A stretch of DNA of 64,000 nucleotides, from contig CAUEMA010000002.1 of NCBI GenBank assembly GCA_959018755.1, forward strand, positions 62,001 to 126,000, written 5' to 3'. Both the position numbers and the translations under genes were made by a program. Each line of letters begins with the position of its first letter. The stretch's first letter is position 1. The notes under the pieces were generated by a model. It made no database searches. It saw only the letters and a list, made by a program, of their open reading frames with translations, and was not told the DNA's origin. This DNA is from an uncultured Collinsella sp. Its GTDB lineage: Bacteria; Actinomycetota; Coriobacteriia; Coriobacteriales; Coriobacteriaceae. Positions 60,118 through 64,000 of this stretch are shown here, one piece after another.

Positions 60118-61116
60118 CTACAGGTCCACCTCGTTGAGCCATGTCGGCAGAGCGGTCTGCCGGATGCCTGCCGTCTGCAGCTTTTTGACGAGCATTCCTG
60201 CCGAGCGGACCTCGTTCATGGTAAAGCGCAGCAGAGGGTGACCGTAGAGCGATAGATGCGCCTCGCGCTGTCGTTCGGCAACGAGCGTCTCGGCGGTGGT
60301 GCGTCCGGCCAGCATGGTCTGGTCGGTATATTTGATGAGCCCGTCGAGCTCGCCCAGTGTGAGTTCTCGCACCTGGCGCTCCCAGGCAAAGTCCGTTCGT
60401 ATGGGCTTGGCCGAATCGAAGGGGTCCGTCAGCTCGTATTGAAGCCAGTCGGGCGCAAAGCCCGTCTCGATCATGACGGCGCGGGCGACCGATTCCCCGC
60501 CGCTCTCGGCGCGGGCGTCGGCATATCGAAGCGTTGTGAGGGCGGTGCGAATCGCGCGACCATTGCGGGCAGTCGCTCGTTGCTCAACGGCCTCCATCAG
60601 CCGTTCCCGCGCAAGGCCGAGCTTTGAGATCGCCGAATCGGCAATGGGCATGCCGTCGGCAAAACCGGTTTGCAGCAGGCAATCTGTGGCCGTTTGGATG
60701 GGCGGCGTTACCGATATGCCGGCTCTGCGTATTGCTCCGGCCGGTTCAATCTGGTGTCGCTGAATATGTGCGCCCGGACGAGCCGACGGCTTTGTCGAGC
60801 TGCAGACATGCACGACATTCAGATGTCGCCACGAGACCTCGAGCCCCAGCAGGCAGGCGGCCGAAAACGAGCAGAACGTCCAATCGGGGTGGATGATCGC
60901 AAGGGCTCGAATAATCTCGCAATGACGCTGCGCCCGGTTGAGTTCATCCCAGCGCATTTTACGCGCGAACAGTCCCGGCATGGGCGAGACGACCATGTCG
61001 CCGATGCGCCGAAGGAGCGCTTTTCGGATCGCCGTGCTCGGGGGAATCAGACAGCGCCCCTCTTGTTCGGCTTGGGTGAGTAGTTGATCGATGAGTTGGT
61101 CATTGCAATGGGTCAT
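60118..61116 (-). CDS. AbiEi-like / PD-(D/E)XK nuclease-fold orphan protein
   Basis: 332 residues. The N-terminal half looks like the AbiEi-type or Vsr-related proteins common in Actinobacteria; the C-terminal half has a restriction-nuclease-like pattern: ESGGES (204), TDFAWE with D242, ELDGLIKY with D258 and K262, then a ERQREAHL and RFTMNEV helix-strand pair. Function unknown; a DNA nuclease or regulator is plausible. AAAGGAGG lies 9 nt before the ATG. Flanked on both sides by 62-bp repeat arrays, and no toxin partner is adjacent. Confidence 0.7.
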   Translation of the reverse strand: MTHCNDQLIDQLLTQAEQEGRCLIPPSTAIRKALLRRIGDMVVSPMPGLFARKMRWDELNRAQRHCEIIRALAIIHPDWTFCSFSAACLLGLEVSWRHLNVVHVCSSTKPSARPGAHIQRHQIEPAGAIRRAGISVTPPIQTATDCLLQTGFADGMPIADSAISKLGLARERLMEAVEQRATARNGRAIRTALTTLRYADARAESGGESVARAVMIETGFAPDWLQYELTDPFDSAKPIRTDFAWERQVRELTLGELDGLIKYTDQTMLAGRTTAETLVAERQREAHLSLYGHPLLRFTMNEVRSAGMLVKKLQTAGIRQTALPTWLNEVDL

Positions 61117-61129
61117 GAGCTACCGCCTC

Positions 61130-61411
61130 CTTTTGGGTAGCAAAAACGTATCAGCTGGAACTTGCCGCTCGGCTGACCAAAAGCTGACCAAAATCTAACC
61201 ATGCAGGTAGATGGCCTGTTTTCGGCGACATTTTTACATCCGAATCGGTGGGCGGTAATCGGCGACCTTGAACGGTAGCTAGATATGAAGACTGGGTAAG
61301 TTTCGGGACGTGTACTTTTTTGAAAAAGAGCATTCTATCTGCAGTTTCGTGTTTCTGGATCGCATATTTGAAGGCATGTGATAAGGGCTGCGGATCGCTG
61401 TCTTGTATCTG
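61130..61411. other. Intergenic region upstream of the nuclease gene
   Basis: AT-rich spacer with no gene supported. CTGACCAAAAGCTGACCAAAATCTAACC (in part, near 61174-61199) repeats CTGACCAAAA twice and could be an operator for the minus-strand nuclease gene. Otherwise nothing seen. Confidence 0.4.
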
Positions 61412-61615
61412 CGGAAACTGTGACCCGGAATTTACGTTCGGAATGGGACGCGCTTTCCGGAACAGCCCTCAAACGGAAATTGCATCCCGGAACGAGCTCT
61501 CAGAGCGGGATGAACTTTCCCAACGGGGCCGCAGGCGGAAATTGCATCCCGGATTCGACGCTCAGAATGGGATTCGCTTTCCGGTAGAGGCCTCAAATGG
61601 AAGATGCGTCCCAGG
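61412..61615. repeat. 62-bp hairpin repeat array C (three units plus a partial)
   Basis: Units at 61412-61473, 61474-61535 and 61536-61597 in exact 62-bp phase, then a partial at 61598-61615. The third unit is almost identical to the second unit of array B (59564-59625), including loop and linker, which shows recent exchange or duplication between arrays. Confidence 0.9.
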
Positions 61616-61640
61616 GCCCGCAACGGCGCCGCCGCGCAAC

Positions 61641-61679
61641 TTTGTGTCCGCACGGACGGCTATGTTTACTGCAACGTAG
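61641..61679 (+). promoter_or_regulatory. 39-bp conserved upstream box, copy 1
   Basis: TTTGTGTCCGCACGG to GTAG, matching 62993-63031 at 33 of 39 positions without gaps. Contains TATGTT at 61661-61666, a -10-like position. Lies 24 nt before the SIMPL gene start, so it is likely its promoter region. Confidence 0.55.
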
Positions 61680-61703
61680 CCATTCGTGGAAAGGACGGAT
61701 GCC

Positions 61704-62345
61704 ATGGCAACGGATAAGACCGGTTATGTGAGCGTTGGTGCCCGGATCGAGGATAAGGTCATGCCCGACCGCGTGATCTTTAGCATTGGCTTTGGCGGCC
61801 GCTTTGATACCAAGGAGGCGTGCCTGGACGATTACAACGCCGATCGCGCCAAGGTCGCCGCTGCGCTGGCGCCCTTTGGTCTGGATGACGAGTTAACGTG
61901 TCGCCGGTACACCTGCTATGCGCAGACGACGCGCAAAAGGGCAATCATCGTGGGCTACGACTACTATGCGTACGGCACGGTTGCCGCGCCTGTCGATTCG
62001 ATTGATTGTGCGGCTGTGTGGACGGCGCTCAACACCTGCGGATCGCGTGCCGACATGAACATTCGATTTGAACTTGCGGATGAGCGCGCGGCGGAGGACG
62101 TCCTGATTGCCCGCGCTGTCGAGCGCGCCCGCGGTAATGCGCAGGCGCTCGCTGCGGCCGCGGGGACTAAGCTGGGCGGCATCAAGCATATCTCGTATAA
62201 CAGCCGGCCGGGGGATTATGGCACGGTATGCTGCGCTGCCATGGGCGCTCCCGATGGGGCATCCGGAGGCCTTGGGGAAACGGTGCTGGATCCGGAACCC
62301 ATCGAGGTTGAGTGCTCCGTGGACGTGGAGTGGTGGCTGGAGTAG
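61704..62345 (+). CDS. SIMPL domain (DUF541) protein
   Basis: 213 residues resembling the YggE/SIMPL fold: TGYVSVGARIEDKVMPDRVIF at the start (in part), internal alternating strand pattern and a C-terminal VECSVDVEWWLE strand. No signal peptide is visible, unlike many SIMPL proteins. Function unknown; relatives are linked to stress tolerance. ATG 61704 follows GGAAAGGA by 8 nt; the upstream GTG at 61686 precedes that site. Confidence 0.65.
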   Translation: MATDKTGYVSVGARIEDKVMPDRVIFSIGFGGRFDTKEACLDDYNADRAKVAAALAPFGLDDELTCRRYTCYAQTTRKRAIIVGYDYYAYGTVAAPVDSIDCAAVWTALNTCGSRADMNIRFELADERAAEDVLIARAVERARGNAQALAAAAGTKLGGIKHISYNSRPGDYGTVCCAAMGAPDGASGGLGETVLDPEPIEVECSVDVEWWLE

Positions 62346-62390
62346 TGGACGAGTCGGGCGGGCGTCGAGCTTTCATTACTGAAAAACCAT

Positions 62391-62419
62391 TTGTTAAACC
62401 TGACAACCGTGGGTAGAAT
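62391..62419 (+). promoter_or_regulatory. Promoter of the candidate antisense RNA
   Basis: TTGTTA (62391-62396) and TAGAAT (62414-62419) with exact 17-bp spacing, directed toward the 3' end of the small toxin-like gene. No + strand coding region follows. Confidence 0.65.
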
Positions 62420-62424
62420 AAAGT

Positions 62425-62511
62425 CGACGGCAGCCCAAGTAGAGAAGAGCTGGGCAGCGCCGTTGCTTTGCTTAAGGGGTCAATGCCTTAACGGCGTCGA
62501 CCCCTCTTTTT
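62425..62511 (+). ncRNA. Candidate antitoxin RNA convergent with the toxin-like gene
   Basis: An expected transcript of about 87 nt from the promoter at 62391-62419. It contains a stem GGCAGCCCA / TGGGC-AGC-GCC (about 62429-62464) and ends in a terminator: AGGGGTC (62475-62481) with GACCCCT (62499-62505), inner GCC/GGC, then TTTTT. Its last 24 nt are complementary to the 3' end of the toxin-like ORF, as in TxpA/RatA or Fst-type type I systems. Confidence 0.5.
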
Positions 62512-62613
62512 ACGCTTCGAGCGCTGCTTGAGTGCCTCGGCAAGTCCGATAAGCGCCGTGATGAGCGAGACCAAAGCGGTCAGGAGCTTCACGAAATCAA
62601 TCAGATCGGTCAT
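62488..62613 (-). CDS. Small hydrophobic peptide, candidate type I toxin (holin-like)
   Basis: 41 residues: acidic start MTDLIDF, one membrane-spanning stretch VKLLTALVSLITALIGLA, and a strongly basic tail QRSKRKKRGRRR. This is the architecture of TxpA/Fst/holin-like toxins that damage the membrane. GGAGGTGA lies 5 nt before ATG 62613; in-frame starts further up to 62679 lack such a site. A convergent RNA overlaps its 3' end. Confidence 0.6.
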   Translation of the reverse strand: MTDLIDFVKLLTALVSLITALIGLAEALKQRSKRKKRGRRR

Positions 62614-63075
62614 GGGCATCACCTCCCGTCGCATGGAGGGCGCTGCCCGGCACATGGAACTGCCGTCAACAACTGCCATGCTATCAAAGCGCGGTCATAA
62701 ATACGAATATATGTTCGATAATAACAGCAACGTGATTCCCTCGAATAGCAGCCTTTCGTAAGGGCGGCAGAAGACGGCGCTGGGCGATTGGGGATAGACG
62801 CGCAGGTCTTCGTCACCGAAAGCCCGTTTGATTAACCAGCCCTCTGTAGGTACACTGCATATTGATGGGCTCGGGATGACCGCTGATTCAAGTCACCGGG
62901 CCTAAATCTTTTTCATGCATTTGAATAGAGCGGGCGACTCTCTTGGGGCGGTCTGCATGGCGTGCGACCGGCGCATGGCGTTGCACCCCGCTTTTGTGTC
63001 CGCACGGGCGCCTATCCTTACGGCAATGTAGTCGCTTATGTAACAAGCGGCATTTGACGGAGAGAGGTCCTAACC
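62614..63075. other. Spacer between toxin-like gene and exonuclease gene
   Basis: 462 bp with no gene supported. The CGAATATATGTTCG dyad (about 62704-62717) lies in the toxin-like gene's upstream region and may be its operator. 62770-62960 contains weak hairpins only. The conserved 39-bp box before the exonuclease is at 62993-63031. Confidence 0.4.
62993..63031 (+). promoter_or_regulatory. 39-bp conserved upstream box, copy 2
   Basis: Second copy of the box at 61641-61679, with TATCCT at 63013-63018 as -10-like element. The 33-of-39 match without gaps suggests a shared promoter or regulator site for the SIMPL and exonuclease genes. Confidence 0.55.
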
Positions 63076-63810
63076 GTGTCAGCTGAAAAGACGCCGTGTA
63101 TCTCGGCTATCGATACGACGAACTTTGCGCGCCAGATCGTGCTGGACTTTGAGTTTGCGCCGGTGCCAAAGCAGCGCCAGCGCCGTGGGTTGCGCAATGA
63201 GATTATCGAGGTCGGCGCCGTCAAGCTCGATTACCACGGCAACGTTATGGGCGAGTTCTCGCAGTTTGTGCAGACGGAATTTACCGAAGGCGTTGCGTAT
63301 CCCGTCCGCGAGCTTACGGGGATATCGGCTGTGGACACCGCGATGGCCGATCCGCTCTATGTGGTGATCAAAAGGCTCGGCGATTGGATCGGTCGCTACT
63401 CCGCCCAGATAGTTTGCTGGAGCGGGACGGATCGTCGACAGCTTTTGACCGAGTGCCAGGCAAAGCACATCGACCTTTCAGCATTTCCTACGGACTGGGC
63501 CGACCTGCAGGCGTTTTACACCTCGATCATGGACGTGGGCAGCCATGGGCGCGTCTCGTTGGGCGACGCGGCAACGTGGTTTGGCATCGAGTTTGACGAG
63601 TCGACGGGCCACGCCCACAGCGCCCTGGCCGATGCGCGCGTGACCGCCAAGCTGCTCAAGCAGATGATGGACGGGAACTACCGCGTGAGCCCGCGCGCCC
63701 AGGAAGTCCGCCAGCGTTGGGGGATGGGCGAGCGAGCCCAGACGCGTCTCTCCAACAAGTGCCCCGAGCTGGGCGACCTTCTGCTGAAGCTGAAGGCGGA
63801 GGGGAGGTAG
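63076..63810 (+). CDS. DEDDh 3'-5' exonuclease
   Basis: RNase T/DnaQ superfamily nuclease of 244 residues. Exo I DFEF with D24 and E26, Exo II region SGTDRRQLL with D119, Exo III HAHSALADA with H181 and D186. Resembles KapD-like or inhibitor-of-KinA type exonucleases; RNA or DNA substrate unknown. The GTG start follows GGAGAGAGG. Confidence 0.85.
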   Translation: MSAEKTPCISAIDTTNFARQIVLDFEFAPVPKQRQRRGLRNEIIEVGAVKLDYHGNVMGEFSQFVQTEFTEGVAYPVRELTGISAVDTAMADPLYVVIKRLGDWIGRYSAQIVCWSGTDRRQLLTECQAKHIDLSAFPTDWADLQAFYTSIMDVGSHGRVSLGDAATWFGIEFDESTGHAHSALADARVTAKLLKQMMDGNYRVSPRAQEVRQRWGMGERAQTRLSNKCPELGDLLLKLKAEGR

Positions 63811-64000
63811 GAGGCAGACAGCCATCCGGAGGCGTCTGATCGGCGGCCCCTCGGGGCTTGCCCGTATCGTAGGCAATGCGCCGAATGCTCGCCATCGAAA
63901 TTTATCGATGACCTATTGCAGACTGTAATGGGCCTGAGCCATCCCGGGGAAATTGCCGCGTGACCTATAATGTTTGGAACAGTTAAATGCGCTTTTTGCA
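63811..64000 (+). other. Terminal intergenic stretch
   Basis: 190 bp without a gene. GGCCCCTCGGGGC near 63844 is a short hairpin. TATAAT at 63966-63971 is a strong -10 but lacks a clear -35; it may belong to a gene beyond the window. Confidence 0.4.

Noticed and set aside
59492..60137. Overlapping + strand frames of 118-170 residues with repeating peptides
   Set aside because: They are read-throughs of the 62-bp repeat array. Because 62 is not a multiple of 3 the frame rotates, and the peptide repeats are a by-product.

Overview
The window looks like a chromosomal segment of a gut-type Coriobacteriia, most likely Collinsella or a close relative. This is inferred from the high GC content, the actinobacterial-type RNA polymerase and ribosomal proteins, the FabK-based type II fatty-acid operon with a fused AccD-AccA, and the anaerobic selenium/molybdenum-type purine cluster. 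No rRNA or tRNA genes were seen. Almost all long genes are co-oriented on the + strand.

Layout. 1-7.7 kb: feoAB-type ferrous iron transporter, a SotB-like MFS exporter, a GH13 amylase-family enzyme, a hypoxanthine-DNA glycosylase, an unknown protein and a class I aminotransferase. 7.8-18.8 kb: rplJ-rplL behind an L10-leader and attenuator, galU, a tandem hairpin-repeat array, then rpoB-rpoC; RpoC carries a C-terminal extension that resembles the alpha-subunit CTD. 18.8-22.7 kb: a structured repeat element and rpsL-rpsG-fusA-rpsJ (no tuf). 22.7-32.9 kb: birA divergent from fabH-acpP-fabK-fabD-fabG-fabF-accB-fabZ-accC-accDA, a complete malonyl-CoA and FAS II operon with a repeated dyad in front that may be its operator. 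32.9-36.1 kb: a lone EIIC-type permease, a cation diffusion facilitator and a histidine phosphatase. 36.1-42.4 kb: a second copy of the structured element, then rplC-rplD-rplW and rplB-rpsS-rplV-rpsC-rplP-rpmC-rpsQ-rplN-rplX, ending in a terminator.

42.7-49.8 kb: Gfo/Idh oxidoreductase with a DeoR regulator, an intergenic hairpin array, RluA-type pseudouridine synthase, U32 peptidase, RidA and a YheO/DauR-type regulator. 49.9-59.4 kb: xanthine/uracil permease, ssnA, ygfK, a four-cluster ferredoxin and xanthine dehydrogenase, a set expected to take up purines and oxidise them anaerobically. 59.4-64 kb: two arrays of a 62-bp hairpin repeat on either side of an orphan AbiEi-like nuclease gene, a SIMPL-domain protein, a candidate type I toxin with a convergent antisense RNA, and a DEDDh exonuclease.

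The least ordinary signals are: (1) two elements with an identical-length 67-nt core inside long stems whose sequence differs while pairing is kept (18876-19014 and 36143-36307); (2) the alpha-CTD-like domain on RpoC; (3) a 62-bp-period hairpin repeat in three arrays; (4) a candidate type I toxin-antitoxin pair. All family assignments were made by eye from the sequence; no search was run.
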